A stretch of DNA of 41,796 nucleotides from assembly GCA_024638915.1 (NCBI GenBank), contig JAHEJJ010000025.1, forward strand, positions 1 to 41,796. The letters run 5' to 3'. This document shows, piece by piece, positions 15,372 through 23,805 of this stretch. The notes beneath the pieces were generated by a model. It saw only the letters and a program-made list of their open reading frames with translations, ran no database searches and was not told where the DNA came from. The first letter of the stretch is position 1, and each line of letters opens with the position of its first letter. Made by a program: the position numbers and the translations under genes. The stretch is from Robiginitalea sp. GTDB lineage: Bacteria; Bacteroidota; Bacteroidia; Flavobacteriales; Flavobacteriaceae.

Positions 15372-17357
15372 ATGCAACATATTCGATATTCCCCTGTGGG
15401 AATCAGCAAAAAGCTTCAAATCGAACTCTACAAGAAGATGCTTAAACCACGCATGATCGAAGAAAAAATGTTGATCTTATTGCGCCAGGGCAAGATCTCC
15501 AAATGGTTTAGTGGTATTGGGCAGGAAGCGATAGCCGTAGGAGTGGCCATGGCCCTGGATAAGGACGAATACATCCTGCCAATGCATCGAAATCTCGGAG
15601 TCTTCACCACTCGTAATGTCCCTCTGCATCGGCTTTTCGCTCAGTGGCAGGGAAAAGCCAGTGGTTTTACGAAAGGACGCGACAGGAGTTTTCACTTCGG
15701 AACTCAGGAGTATAAAATTATTGGGATGATTTCCCATTTAGGACCACAATTGGGTGTGGCCGATGGTATTGCCCTGGCCGATGTACTCAGGAAAACACCA
15801 GCTGTAACGGCTGTTTTTACAGGTGAAGGCGCCACTAGCGAAGGCGATTTCCATGAAGCGCTTAATCTGGCTGCGGTTTGGGACCTGCCGGTGATATTTT
15901 GTGTCGAAAACAATGGCTATGGCCTGTCGACACCGGTAAATGAACAGTTCCGATGCGAACATATCGCGGACAAAGGTAAGGGCTATGGGATGGAAGCCCA
16001 TATCATAGAGGGTAACAATATTCTTGAGGTCTACCGAACGGTTGATCAACTATGCAAGAGTATACGACAGAATCCGCGACCCGTACTGCTCGAGTTCAAA
16101 ACTTTTCGGATGCGTGGCCATGAAGAGGCAAGTGGGACCAAATATGTCCCGAAAAAATTGATGGAGGAGTGGGCGGCCAAAGATCCTCTGGAAAATTATT
16201 TGGAATACTTACACCAACAAGGGCTTCTCAACGAGGAAGAGGAAGTCCGGTTTAAAAAAGAGATCATCGAAGAAATCGATAAAGGCCTTAAGATCGCCTT
16301 TGATGAAGAAGCGATATCTTCTAATGAAACTAACGAATTAAATGATGTATATAAAGAATATAATTATCAAGAGATTAAGCCTGGTAGTATTATCAAAAAT
16401 ATCCGATTGGTAGATGCGCTATCCGAAGGCCTAAGGCAAGCGATGGAGAAGTTCGATGATCTCCTTATTTTAGGCCAGGATATCGCCGAGTATGGTGGTG
16501 TTTTTAAGATTACAGAAAACTTTATCGACCATTTTGGGCGGGAACGTGTCAGGAATACGCCTATTTGCGAATCCGCGGTGGTCTCAGCAACCATGGGCCT
16601 TTCGATCAATGGGATGAAATCGGTTATGGAAATGCAGTTTGCCGATTTTGTGAGTAGCGGATTCAATCCGATTGTAAACTACCTGGCCAAGGTACATTAT
16701 CGTTGGAATGAGGCGGCCGATGTGGTGATCCGCATGCCTTGCGGTGGCGGAGTAGGCGCAGGCCCTTTCCATTCACAGACCAATGAGGCCTGGTTTACCA
16801 AAACACCAGGTCTTAAAGTGGTATATCCGGCCTATCCCTTCGATGCAAAGGGCCTTTTGATCAGCTCTATAGAAGACCCTAATCCGGTACTTTTCTTTGA
16901 ACACAAGGGATTATACAGGAGTATTTATCAGGAAGTACCTGTTGATTATTATAATTTGCCGCTCGGCAAGGCACGCCTGGTGCATGAAGGTTCAGATCTC
17001 AGTATTGTAACATTTGGAGCAGGGGTCCACTGGGCAGTAGATGCCCTGCTTAAACATAAACATATCGATGCCGATCTAATCGATCTTCGAAGCCTTCAAC
17101 CTTTAGACAAAGAGGCGATTTTCAGCTCCGTAAAAAAGACGGGGAAGCTCCTGGTCTTACAAGAAGACACCCTCTTCGGTGGGATTGCCAGCGACATAGC
17201 CGCTATGGTGGCGGAACAATGCTTTGAATACCTGGATGCGCCGATTAAACGCATAGGAAGCCTGGAGACACCTGTTCCCTTTGCCAAAAACCTCGAAAAA
17301 GATTATCTGCCACATAAAAGGTTCGAAGAGGGACTGCTCGAATTATATTCTTATTAA
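15372..17357 (+). CDS. Fused alpha/beta E1 of a branched-chain 2-oxo acid (or pyruvate-type) dehydrogenase
   Basis: A 661-residue thiamine-diphosphate enzyme carrying both E1 chains in one polypeptide. The alpha part (about 1-325) shows the ThDP/magnesium motif from G151-E-G-A-T to N180-N181 and an SHLGPQLGVADG segment. A linker at about 320-340 (ISSNETNELNDVYKEY) leads into the beta part (about 340-661), with LGQDIAEYGGVF, NTPICESAVVSATMGLSING, FHSQTNEAWFTKTPGLKVVYPA and a transketolase C-terminal domain. It decarboxylates 2-oxo acids and passes the acyl group to a lipoyl E2. The alpha/beta fusion is common in Bacteroidota and is usually assigned to branched-chain oxo acid dehydrogenase, which supplies starters for iso-branched fatty acids. 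No E2 or E3 gene is adjacent. Confidence 0.9.
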   Translation: MQHIRYSPVGISKKLQIELYKKMLKPRMIEEKMLILLRQGKISKWFSGIGQEAIAVGVAMALDKDEYILPMHRNLGVFTTRNVPLHRLFAQWQGKASGFTKGRDRSFHFGTQEYKIIGMISHLGPQLGVADGIALADVLRKTPAVTAVFTGEGATSEGDFHEALNLAAVWDLPVIFCVENNGYGLSTPVNEQFRCEHIADKGKGYGMEAHIIEGNNILEVYRTVDQLCKSIRQNPRPVLLEFKTFRMRGHEEASGTKYVPKKLMEEWAAKDPLENYLEYLHQQGLLNEEEEVRFKKEIIEEIDKGLKIAFDEEAISSNETNELNDVYKEYNYQEIKPGSIIKNIRLVDALSEGLRQAMEKFDDLLILGQDIAEYGGVFKITENFIDHFGRERVRNTPICESAVVSATMGLSINGMKSVMEMQFADFVSSGFNPIVNYLAKVHYRWNEAADVVIRMPCGGGVGAGPFHSQTNEAWFTKTPGLKVVYPAYPFDAKGLLISSIEDPNPVLFFEHKGLYRSIYQEVPVDYYNLPLGKARLVHEGSDLSIVTFGAGVHWAVDALLKHKHIDADLIDLRSLQPLDKEAIFSSVKKTGKLLVLQEDTLFGGIASDIAAMVAEQCFEYLDAPIKRIGSLETPVPFAKNLEKDYLPHKRFEEGLLELYSY

Positions 17358-17406
17358 AATATTAAAGTTCAGCGGTTATATAGATTCCTTCCTCATACTT
17401 ATTTTC

Positions 17407-17414
17407 TATCTTTA
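17407..17414 (+). promoter_or_regulatory. Putative -7 box, lipocalin-like gene
   Basis: TATCTTTA, one base off TAnnTTTG, ends 30 bases before ATG 17445. Confidence 0.35.
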
Positions 17415-17444
17415 CGCCTAGCAAAATCTAATAAAATTTCCACT

Positions 17445-17954
17445 ATGAAAAACCTTGTTTACTTGATTATGGCTGCATTGCTTTTTTCTTGTTCGGCTTC
17501 TAAATCCGGAGGAGATACTGCTGCCAAAATGAATAAAAGGACATTGAAAGGTACCTGGGAGATATCAGATATCCGGTTTGTAGGTGAAGAGGGCCTTTAT
17601 AAAGCGAATCTCTTTGGTTTGGCCGATTCTCCGTGTTTCAAAGGAAGCGACTGGGTCTTTATCCCGAACAACGGTACCGGTAAATTTACCATCGAACCCG
17701 CAAGTCGGTGTGAAGCAGGAACTCATCGCATACTATGGTCCTTTAATGAAACCGGATATGGTAGCACGCAGTTGCAGTTTAAGTATGTAGACGAAAAAAA
17801 CAAGCCCCTTAGCGGTGATCGCAGTGGTTATCGGGCAAAAATAGATGCACTGACACCCAACAATATGGTACTGCGTGTAAAATCTAACTACCAGGGATCT
17901 GCATTCGATATTGTTCTCACTATGGACAAGATCTCCGAAGACTATACTCTATAA
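17445..17954 (+). CDS. Lipocalin-like lipoprotein
   Basis: A 169-residue predicted lipoprotein with a signal peptide and lipobox cysteine at C16 (LLFSC-SAS). After a short linker comes LKGTWEISDIRFVG, the G-x-W motif typical of lipocalin-like beta barrels, then alternating strands (SDWVFIPNNGTGKFTI, STQLQFKYVDEK, NNMVLRVKSNYQGSAFDIVLTM). Two cysteines (SPCFKGS and SRCEAG) could form a disulfide. It probably faces the periplasm from the outer membrane and may bind a small hydrophobic ligand. Only 21 bases separate it from the OmpA-type gene, so the two likely share a transcript that ends at the terminator near 18672. Confidence 0.82.
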   Translation: MKNLVYLIMAALLFSCSASKSGGDTAAKMNKRTLKGTWEISDIRFVGEEGLYKANLFGLADSPCFKGSDWVFIPNNGTGKFTIEPASRCEAGTHRILWSFNETGYGSTQLQFKYVDEKNKPLSGDRSGYRAKIDALTPNNMVLRVKSNYQGSAFDIVLTMDKISEDYTL

Positions 17955-17975
17955 CTCAATCTTAAACAGACAACT

Positions 17976-18650
17976 ATGACAAGAAAAATAGCCAGTATAA
18001 TGCTTATGTTATGCCTGACCTTTAGCCTTAATGTGGGATGTAAGTCAGTGCAAAATGCCAACAGAACTCAGAAGGGAGCCGTGGTAGGCGCCGCGGGTGG
18101 TGCGCTTTTAGGTGGACTTATCGGCGGGAATATCAAGGGAGCCTTGCTCGGAGCGGTGATCGGCGGAGCTGCCGGTGCTATCATCGGAGACCAGATGGAT
18201 AAGCAGGCACAGCGAATAGAAGAAGAACTTCCCGGAGCCCAGGTAGAAAGGGTAGGGGAAGGTATCCAGGTGACCTTTGATGAGAACAGCGGGGTAAATT
18301 TTGCGTTTAACAGTGCAGAGCTAACGGCCAAATCAAAGCAAAACCTCGAAAAGATCGCGGAGGTTTTCCTTGAGTTTCCAGATACCAATCTTATGATAGA
18401 GGGGCATACAGACAGTACCGGACCAGAAGAATATAATATGAAGCTATCGGAACGCAGAGCCAAATCGGTATTCGATTTTCTTAAAACCACAGGGATCGCC
18501 TCGAGCCGTATGGATGTTGCCGCTTTCGGTGAAACAGCCCCTCGCTACGATAATGAAACCAAAGAAGGGCAAGCCAAGAATCGCCGGGTCGAGATCGGTA
18601 TTGCCGCCAATAAAGAAATGGTTGAAGATGCCAAAGCAAAGGCCAACTAA
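17976..18650 (+). CDS. OmpA-family lipoprotein with glycine zipper
   Basis: A 224-residue lipoprotein. The signal peptide ends at the lipobox cysteine C22 (LNVGC-KSV). Residues about 33-72 form a glycine-zipper segment (GAVVGAAGGALLGGLIGG, then GALLGAVIGGAAGAIIGD) expected to insert in or lie on a membrane. The C-terminal OmpA/MotB domain (about 100-215) has INFAFNS-like NFAFNSAEL, the peptidoglycan-binding signature IEGHTDSTGPEEYNMKLSERRAKSV and NRRVEIGI at the end. It resembles E. coli YiaD and tethers the outer membrane to the cell wall. It follows the lipocalin-like gene and is closed by a strong hairpin terminator. Confidence 0.93.
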   Translation: MTRKIASIMLMLCLTFSLNVGCKSVQNANRTQKGAVVGAAGGALLGGLIGGNIKGALLGAVIGGAAGAIIGDQMDKQAQRIEEELPGAQVERVGEGIQVTFDENSGVNFAFNSAELTAKSKQNLEKIAEVFLEFPDTNLMIEGHTDSTGPEEYNMKLSERRAKSVFDFLKTTGIASSRMDVAAFGETAPRYDNETKEGQAKNRRVEIGIAANKEMVEDAKAKAN

Positions 18651-18671
18651 GCATAAACTCTTCCAAATTCC

Positions 18672-18699
18672 AAAACCCGGCAAATATGTCGGGTTTTTT
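18672..18699. terminator. Rho-independent terminator after the OmpA-type gene
   Basis: An 8-base perfect stem (AAAACCCG 18672-18679 with CGGGTTTT 18690-18697) around a 10-base loop, followed by a run of T to 18699. The A-run on the left makes it potentially bidirectional. It separates the lipoprotein pair from the biosynthetic operon that begins 26 bases later. Confidence 0.85.
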
Positions 18700-18707
18700 C
18701 TTGGATT

Positions 18708-18715
18708 TACTTTTA
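18708..18715 (+). promoter_or_regulatory. Putative -7 box of the type III PKS operon
   Basis: TACTTTTA, one base off consensus, ends 10 bases before the GTG start at 18726 and begins right after the terminator. The leader would be very short. Confidence 0.4.
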
Positions 18716-18725
18716 ACTTGCAACC

Positions 18726-19850
18726 GTGAAGCGATGGGAAACCATAATTATCGGAGGGGGACTGGCAGGTCTAACGGCTGCGCTTGAATTGACCCAAAAT
18801 GGTGTTGATGTATTGGTGATAGAAAAAAATACCTATCCTAAACACAAGGTCTGTGGAGAATATCTATCAGGGGAGGTGGTACCGTATTTGGAATCTATGG
18901 GGATAGATCTTAGCGATGCCGTAAAGATCGATACATTGGAGATCAGTAGCAGGAGTGGGAAATCACTGAAGACGCGATTGCCCCTGGGCGGAATTGGGAT
19001 CAGTCGATATGCCCTCGATCAGCGAATGTACATGGAAGCCAAGGCTACCGGAGCTGATTTTAAATTCAGCACAGTCACTAAGGTCGAATTTGAAAACGAG
19101 GAATTTATTGTACACACTGTTGAGAATGAAGTGTTGCAAGCACCGGTGCTTATCGGGGCTTATGGCAAACGATCCAATCTCGATAAAAACCTGGGCAGGG
19201 AATTCATAAAGCAGCGCGCCCCCTGGCTGGGCGTTAAATCACATTACCGCTATAGGGGCTTCGACGACAACCTCGTTGGTGTGCATTCTTTCGATGGTGG
19301 CTATGGAGGGCTTTCAAAAACAGAATCAGGGCTGGTTAATTTCTGCTATCTGGCCAACTATGAGATTTTTAAGAAGTATGGCGACATAGAAACTTTTAAC
19401 CATCGTGTTGTCGCTGAGAATCCCAGACTTAAATCGTTATTGGAAAAGGGGGAGCCCGAATTTGATAAACCGATCAGTATCGCCCAGGTATCATTTCAAA
19501 AAAAAATGCAGGTTGAAAATCATGTTCTCATGTGCGGTGATGCTGCCGGGCTTATCCATCCGCTTTGTGGTAATGGCATGGCTATGGCTATACATAGCGG
19601 TCGGATCGCCTCGCAATTCATCTACCGCTTCCTGGCAGATCAGAATTTCGATCGGTCTGCTATGGAACTCGCCTATATACAAACCTGGAATCAAAACTTT
19701 GGGAAGAGACTCCGGTGGGGCCGGTATTTACAAGATCTGATATTAAACCCGTTCATGTCTAACCTTGCGATCAGAAGCTTAACACAATTTGATTCAATTA
19801 CCCGGGCCATAATTAAAAGGACCCACGGAAAACCGATAGAGATATCATGA
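18726..19850 (+). CDS. FAD-dependent oxidoreductase (geranylgeranyl reductase/hydroxylase type)
   Basis: A 374-residue flavoprotein. The N-terminal Rossmann motif is G10-G-G-L-A-G15, followed by the K41-V-C-G-E45 block seen in geranylgeranyl reductase-like and aromatic hydroxylase-like enzymes, and the second FAD motif G271-D272-A-A-G-L-I-H-P about 225 residues later. The start is GTG. It is the first gene of an eight-member operon and overlaps the methyltransferase start by 4 bases (ATGA). In Streptomyces an FAD hydroxylase (SrsC) and a methyltransferase (SrsB) modify the phenolic lipid made by the type III PKS SrsA; by analogy this enzyme would hydroxylate the aromatic ring or reduce the chain. 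Which of the two cannot be decided from sequence. Confidence 0.87.
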   Translation: MKRWETIIIGGGLAGLTAALELTQNGVDVLVIEKNTYPKHKVCGEYLSGEVVPYLESMGIDLSDAVKIDTLEISSRSGKSLKTRLPLGGIGISRYALDQRMYMEAKATGADFKFSTVTKVEFENEEFIVHTVENEVLQAPVLIGAYGKRSNLDKNLGREFIKQRAPWLGVKSHYRYRGFDDNLVGVHSFDGGYGGLSKTESGLVNFCYLANYEIFKKYGDIETFNHRVVAENPRLKSLLEKGEPEFDKPISIAQVSFQKKMQVENHVLMCGDAAGLIHPLCGNGMAMAIHSGRIASQFIYRFLADQNFDRSAMELAYIQTWNQNFGKRLRWGRYLQDLILNPFMSNLAIRSLTQFDSITRAIIKRTHGKPIEIS

Positions 19851-20569
19851 ATTTCAAAAAGCGCATCGACAGGGAGGAGATTATGGACCATACCACAATT
19901 GAGCTGGAGCCTCTTGCCGCTGCCTATCGTGATATCAACCGTTCCAACGAACTTTTAGGGGGCTATTCTGCCACCTTCAAAACACTGAGGAAGCTCATAG
20001 CAACAGCCCGTAGTTCGGGACCAGTCCGGATTCTCGATATGGGATGTGGTGATGGTGGCATGCTACGATATCTTGCAGAGCGTTTTAGGAAATTAAATAT
20101 TACTGTTGAATTTCTCGGACTCGATCTTAATTCTGACGCTCTCGTACTCGCAAGGGAAAACTCCCGGGAATATCAGGAAATAACCTTTGGTTGTGCTAAT
20201 ATTTTGGAGTATCATGGTGAAGCGTTGCGATACGACTATGTGCTTTGCACGCTTACCTTACATCATTTCAGCGATCATGATATACCAAGAGTCATCAGCG
20301 TATGTCAGAGTTGTTGTGATCGGGCCGTGATCATCAACGATCTGCATCGCAGTAAAACCGCTTACTATCTTTTTAAAATCTTTAGCGCTATTTTTATACG
20401 ATCGGCCATAGCGATCAATGATGGGCTGATCTCGATTAGAAGAGCGTTTCGAAAAAGAGAACTTCAGGAGCTGTCGAAAAAATTTCCAAACTGGGAACAT
20501 AAGATAAAATGGCACTGGGCCTATAGATATATATGGGTTATTAAAAAAAAGCGACCAACACCTTCATGA
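19847..20569 (+). CDS. SAM-dependent methyltransferase of the PKS operon
   Basis: A 240-residue class I methyltransferase. Motif I (ILDMGCGDGGML, about residues 62-73) and the acidic end of strand 2 (LGLDLN) that binds the ribose of S-adenosylmethionine are visible, with YDYVLCTLTLHHF as motif IV/post region. The C-terminal third is basic (SIRRAFRKRELQEL, KIKWHWAYRYIWVIKKKR) and may sit against membrane lipid. It overlaps both neighbours by 4 bases. The expected job is O- or C-methylation of the type III PKS product, inferred from context. A later in-frame ATG at 19883 is possible, but the coupling with the upstream stop favours 19847. Confidence 0.88.
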   Translation: MNFKKRIDREEIMDHTTIELEPLAAAYRDINRSNELLGGYSATFKTLRKLIATARSSGPVRILDMGCGDGGMLRYLAERFRKLNITVEFLGLDLNSDALVLARENSREYQEITFGCANILEYHGEALRYDYVLCTLTLHHFSDHDIPRVISVCQSCCDRAVIINDLHRSKTAYYLFKIFSAIFIRSAIAINDGLISIRRAFRKRELQELSKKFPNWEHKIKWHWAYRYIWVIKKKRPTPS

Positions 20570-21621
20570 GCGAAATACGGATACATACAGTAGCCAGGCA
20601 GTTGCCAAAATTCAGCAATAACACAAGTGAAATTCTACCTTATGTTGCCCATTGGCTAGGGGATCAGGAAGAACGGTTCAGGCGAAAAGTGCTTAAAATT
20701 TTTGAGGGGGCTGCGGTAGACACGCGCTATGGGATAATGGATATCAAATCGGTGTTTACACCCACCTCTTTCGAAGAAAAAAACACCATCTACGTTGAGG
20801 AAATAAAGCAACTCGGTATCCAGGTACTGCAGAATGCTTTGAATAAAAGTGGATGGTCTGCTGATAGTATCGACTATATTATCACGGTTAGTTGTACGGG
20901 CATTATGATTCCATCACTCGATGCCTATATTGTTAACGAATTAAATCTACGACACGATGTTTTACGGTTACCAGTCACGGAAATGGGATGTGCAGCAGGC
21001 GTATCCGGTTTAATCTATGCTGCGAATTTCTTAAAAGCAAATCCGGGAAAGCGTGCGGCCGTAATCGCTGTTGAGAGCCCAACAGCTACTTTTCAGCACA
21101 ACGATTATTCTATGGCCAATATGGTAAGTGCGGCAATATTTGGAGACGGGGCAGCCTGTGTTCTGATGAGCTCAGAGAAGGGTATTTCTGGACCCAAAAT
21201 ACTTGGGGAGGAAATGTATCATTTCAAAAATGCAACGCATTTAATGGGTTTCGATCTTACCAATACCGGGCTAAAAATGATTCTGGATCCACAGGTTCCT
21301 GAGATGATATCAAGTCACTTTCCACAGATTATATATCCTTTTCTTGAAAAATATAATTCCTCCATAGAGAAAGTAGACCATTTAATTTTTCATCCAGGCG
21401 GGCGAAAGATCGTACAAACCGTTGAAGAGCTCTTCGGCCAACTAGGCAAGAGTATTGAAGACACGCGGGAAACCTTAAGGCTCTATGGAAACATGAGCAG
21501 CGCAACAGTCCTTTATGTGCTGGATCGCTTTATGGAAAAAGAGATCAGCGAAGGTGAACAGGGACTGATTTTAAGCTTCGGACCTGGCTTCTCCGCCCAA
21601 CGGGTGCTTTTGGAATGGTAA
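20566..21621 (+). CDS. Type III polyketide synthase
   Basis: A 351-residue chalcone-synthase-superfamily enzyme, the normal length for a bacterial type III PKS. The complete catalytic triad is present: C142 (TEMGC-AAG), H276 (LIFH-PGGRK) and N309 (LYGN-MSSATV), and the GPGFSAQ-type motif near the C terminus. Such enzymes take an acyl starter, add malonyl units in one active site without a carrier protein, and cyclise to resorcinols, pyrones or phloroglucinols. The many small and hydrophobic residues near the active site would suit a long acyl chain, but this is not proven. The dedicated carrier protein, ketosynthase and dehydratase downstream suggest a specially made acyl-ACP starter, as in the Azotobacter ArsB/ArsC system where a fatty acid synthase feeds type III PKSs directly. 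Confidence 0.95.
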   Translation: MSEIRIHTVARQLPKFSNNTSEILPYVAHWLGDQEERFRRKVLKIFEGAAVDTRYGIMDIKSVFTPTSFEEKNTIYVEEIKQLGIQVLQNALNKSGWSADSIDYIITVSCTGIMIPSLDAYIVNELNLRHDVLRLPVTEMGCAAGVSGLIYAANFLKANPGKRAAVIAVESPTATFQHNDYSMANMVSAAIFGDGAACVLMSSEKGISGPKILGEEMYHFKNATHLMGFDLTNTGLKMILDPQVPEMISSHFPQIIYPFLEKYNSSIEKVDHLIFHPGGRKIVQTVEELFGQLGKSIEDTRETLRLYGNMSSATVLYVLDRFMEKEISEGEQGLILSFGPGFSAQRVLLEW

Positions 21622-21645
21622 GTAGCCAGGCAGTATTTCAAATAA

Positions 21646-21831
21646 ATGAAAATGGATAACACAATCAAAAATAGTCAGGAAGCTAGATCTCCAAGCGGGC
21701 ATTCGGCCTTGATATTAGGAGGCAGCACTGGGCCGGATGTTGCCGATGCTATTTATTTGCTGAGTCGCAAGGTAGCTCAACAGATGACCGGTACGGTAGT
21801 AAAAGTCGACGGGGGCGAAAGTTCGATCTAA
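21646..21831 (+). pseudogene. Internally deleted short-chain dehydrogenase (ketoreductase) remnant
   Basis: The 61-codon frame joins the beginning and the end of a FabG-like short-chain dehydrogenase. Residues about 20-29 are the N-terminal nucleotide-binding strand (SALILGGSTG), and from residue 30 on the sequence is the C-terminal part (PDVADAIYLLSRKVAQQMTG followed by a strand ending VDGGES). About 190 residues, including the catalytic Ser-Tyr-Lys, are missing, and the join is in frame near base 21740. The remnant cannot be a reductase. It still keeps its stop overlapping the next start (TAATG), so it may be retained only for translational coupling to the dehydratase gene. Loss of the ketoreductase should alter or block starter reduction unless a housekeeping FabG substitutes. 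Confidence 0.82.
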
Positions 21832-22271
21832 TGAAATTCCGATCAATAATAGAAAAACTTCCCTATGGCGAACCTTTTCTGTTTGTCGATGAAATTCATG
21901 AGGCTAGTCAGGAAGGGATGAGGGGGAGCTATACTTTTAGAGAGGATCTGGATTTCTACAGAGGCCATTTTAAAGAAGTACCGATAACACCAGGAGTTAT
22001 TCTAACCGAATGTTGTGCCCAAATAGGCTTGGTATGTTTTGCTCTTTTTCTGATGAAGGACTCAATATCTCGCTCAATAATGGTCCTAAGCAGTTCTGAA
22101 ATGGAGTTTTACCATGCGGTTCTTCCCGGCGAAGGTGTAGAGGTCATATCCAGAAAACTCTATTTCCGATTTGGAAAATTAAAATGCGAGGTAAAAATGT
22201 ACAATGCTGATAAGCTCCTGGTCTGTAAAGGTCAGTTATCGGGCATGCTTAAACCTGTTTCGGATGGATAG
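21831..22271 (+). CDS. FabZ-like 3-hydroxyacyl-ACP dehydratase
   Basis: A 146-residue hot-dog-fold protein. The start of the protein (EKLPYGEPFLFVDEI) and the central block YRGHFKEVPITPGVILTECCAQ match FabZ, with the catalytic pair H46 (GHF) and E60 (TECCAQ) intact. The enzyme removes water from 3-hydroxyacyl-ACP to give an enoyl-ACP. Its ATG overlaps the stop of the dehydrogenase remnant and its own last 8 bases overlap the ketosynthase start, so all three are translationally coupled. With no working ketoreductase in the operon, its substrate would depend on another reductase in the cell. Confidence 0.9.
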   Translation: MKFRSIIEKLPYGEPFLFVDEIHEASQEGMRGSYTFREDLDFYRGHFKEVPITPGVILTECCAQIGLVCFALFLMKDSISRSIMVLSSSEMEFYHAVLPGEGVEVISRKLYFRFGKLKCEVKMYNADKLLVCKGQLSGMLKPVSDG

Positions 22272-23538
22272 GAGAGTGGTCATTACCGGTATGGGAATCT
22301 GTGCCCCCAATGGAATTAGCCTTCAGGCTTTTGGAAAAAGCCTTAGCATGGGTATTAGCGGTATTGAACACCGACCAGATTTAAAAGAACTGAATTTTGG
22401 CTGTCAAATTGCTGGTTTTCCAAAGGTTGACCAAAGTCATATCGATAATTATTTTACTAAAATTCAACAAAGAGGCCTTAAGGCAAGCGGTCTGATTTAC
22501 GGCGTGATTGCTGGGAAAGATGCCTGGACGGATGCCGGACTCCCCATAGATAATGAGGCAGAACCGGACTGGGATAGCGGTATCATTTTTGGCACCGGTA
22601 TTCTGGGAGTCGACAAGTTCCGAGAGGCTATTTATTTAGTAGACCAGGGTGAGGTACGCCGATTAGGTAGTACTTCGGTGTTACAGACTATGGCCAGCGG
22701 GATCAGTGCCTACCTTGGAGGCATGCTGGGCTCCGGCAACCAGGTGACTACTAATTCTTCGGCCTGTTCCACCGGTACAGAGGGTCTGATCATGGCTTAT
22801 GACAGGATAATACAGGGACGGGCAAAACGCATCCTTGTGGGAAGTTGTAGTGACAGTGGCCCCTATGTCTGGGGTGGTTTTGACGCGATGCGTATCCTTC
22901 CACGACAATACAACGATAATCCTCAGGCAGCCAGTCGTCCAATGAGCGCCTCGGCTTCGGGTTTTATTCCGGCAAGTGGGGCAGGGGCATTGGTTGTGGA
23001 GTCCCTGGAAAGCGCGACAGAAAGGAATGCCAAAATCTATGCAGAGATTTTGGGAGGTTCCATCAATAGTGGTGGCCAAAGAGGTAGCGGTTCAATAACG
23101 GCACCAAATCCAGTAGCGGTTCGGAGATGTATTCGTTCAGCTTTGGAGCATGCACATATAACGGCAGAAGAGATCGATGCTATAAACGGCCATCTTACCG
23201 CCACAGTCAAGGACCCGGAAGAGGTGAGGAACTGGAAAAAAGCATTAAGTCTCAACAGAGATTCTTTTCCATATCTGAATTCATTTAAAAGCACCATCGG
23301 CCATGGTTTAGCAGCAGCAGGGAGTATGGAATGCGTGGGTGCCGTACTTCAGTTTAAGCGCAAAGAGATTTTTGGCAATGTGAATTGTAAAGACCTTCAT
23401 CCCGAAATTGAAAAAGAAATATCCCCAGATCGGATTCCTATCAAAACTCTGGGTTATGAACCCAAAATTATTGCAAAAGCGAGTTTTGGCTTTGGTGATG
23501 TTAATGCATGTGTTATTTTTAAGGCGTTTAAGGAATAA
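22264..23538 (+). CDS. Beta-ketoacyl-ACP synthase II-like condensing enzyme
   Basis: A 424-residue KAS II/FabF-like enzyme. The start is ATG 22264 (MDRRVVITGMGICAPNG), a standard FabF opening; a longer frame from 22204 would overlap the dehydratase by 68 bases. The catalytic residues are C168 (SSAC-STG), H310 and H347 (STIGH-GLAAAG), so it is a true synthase and not a chain-length factor. The first histidine block reads GHLTAT where most family members have AHGTST, a distinctive variant. It extends an acyl chain using malonyl-ACP, presumably on the carrier protein encoded 8 bases downstream, to make the starter or precursor for the type III PKS. Product chain length cannot be read. Confidence 0.9.
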   Translation: MDRRVVITGMGICAPNGISLQAFGKSLSMGISGIEHRPDLKELNFGCQIAGFPKVDQSHIDNYFTKIQQRGLKASGLIYGVIAGKDAWTDAGLPIDNEAEPDWDSGIIFGTGILGVDKFREAIYLVDQGEVRRLGSTSVLQTMASGISAYLGGMLGSGNQVTTNSSACSTGTEGLIMAYDRIIQGRAKRILVGSCSDSGPYVWGGFDAMRILPRQYNDNPQAASRPMSASASGFIPASGAGALVVESLESATERNAKIYAEILGGSINSGGQRGSGSITAPNPVAVRRCIRSALEHAHITAEEIDAINGHLTATVKDPEEVRNWKKALSLNRDSFPYLNSFKSTIGHGLAAAGSMECVGAVLQFKRKEIFGNVNCKDLHPEIEKEISPDRIPIKTLGYEPKIIAKASFGFGDVNACVIFKAFKE

Positions 23539-23546
23539 AAGCTGCT

Positions 23547-23801
23547 ATGGAAAAATCTCCAAATTACGATGATTTGTTACAAATTATTCAGCCTTATTTA
23601 CCTGAAGACGTCGCTTCTGATCAGGTAGGTCCCAAAAGTCATTTTGTAGAGGAACTCAATATCAATTCTGCGCATCTGGTAGATATCGTTTTAGATGTAG
23701 AAGACAAATATGATATTATCCTTGAAAATGAAGATATGGATCAGATGCAAACCGTGGAAAAGGCCATTGATCTTATCCAGAAAAAATTAGCTGCCAAATA
23801 G
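23547..23801 (+). CDS. Dedicated acyl carrier protein
   Basis: An 84-residue acidic four-helix protein of carrier-protein size. The 4'-phosphopantetheine serine is S41 in ELNINSAHLVDIVLDVEDKYD; the flanking sequence is NSA instead of the DSL of housekeeping AcpP, which marks it as a specialised carrier. It lies between the ketosynthase (8 bases upstream) and the small membrane protein (4 bases downstream), so it is part of the same operon. It should hold the acyl intermediate while the ketosynthase and dehydratase act. It needs activation by a phosphopantetheinyl transferase, which is not in the window. Confidence 0.92.
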   Translation: MEKSPNYDDLLQIIQPYLPEDVASDQVGPKSHFVEELNINSAHLVDIVLDVEDKYDIILENEDMDQMQTVEKAIDLIQKKLAAK

Positions 23802-23805
23802 AGCT

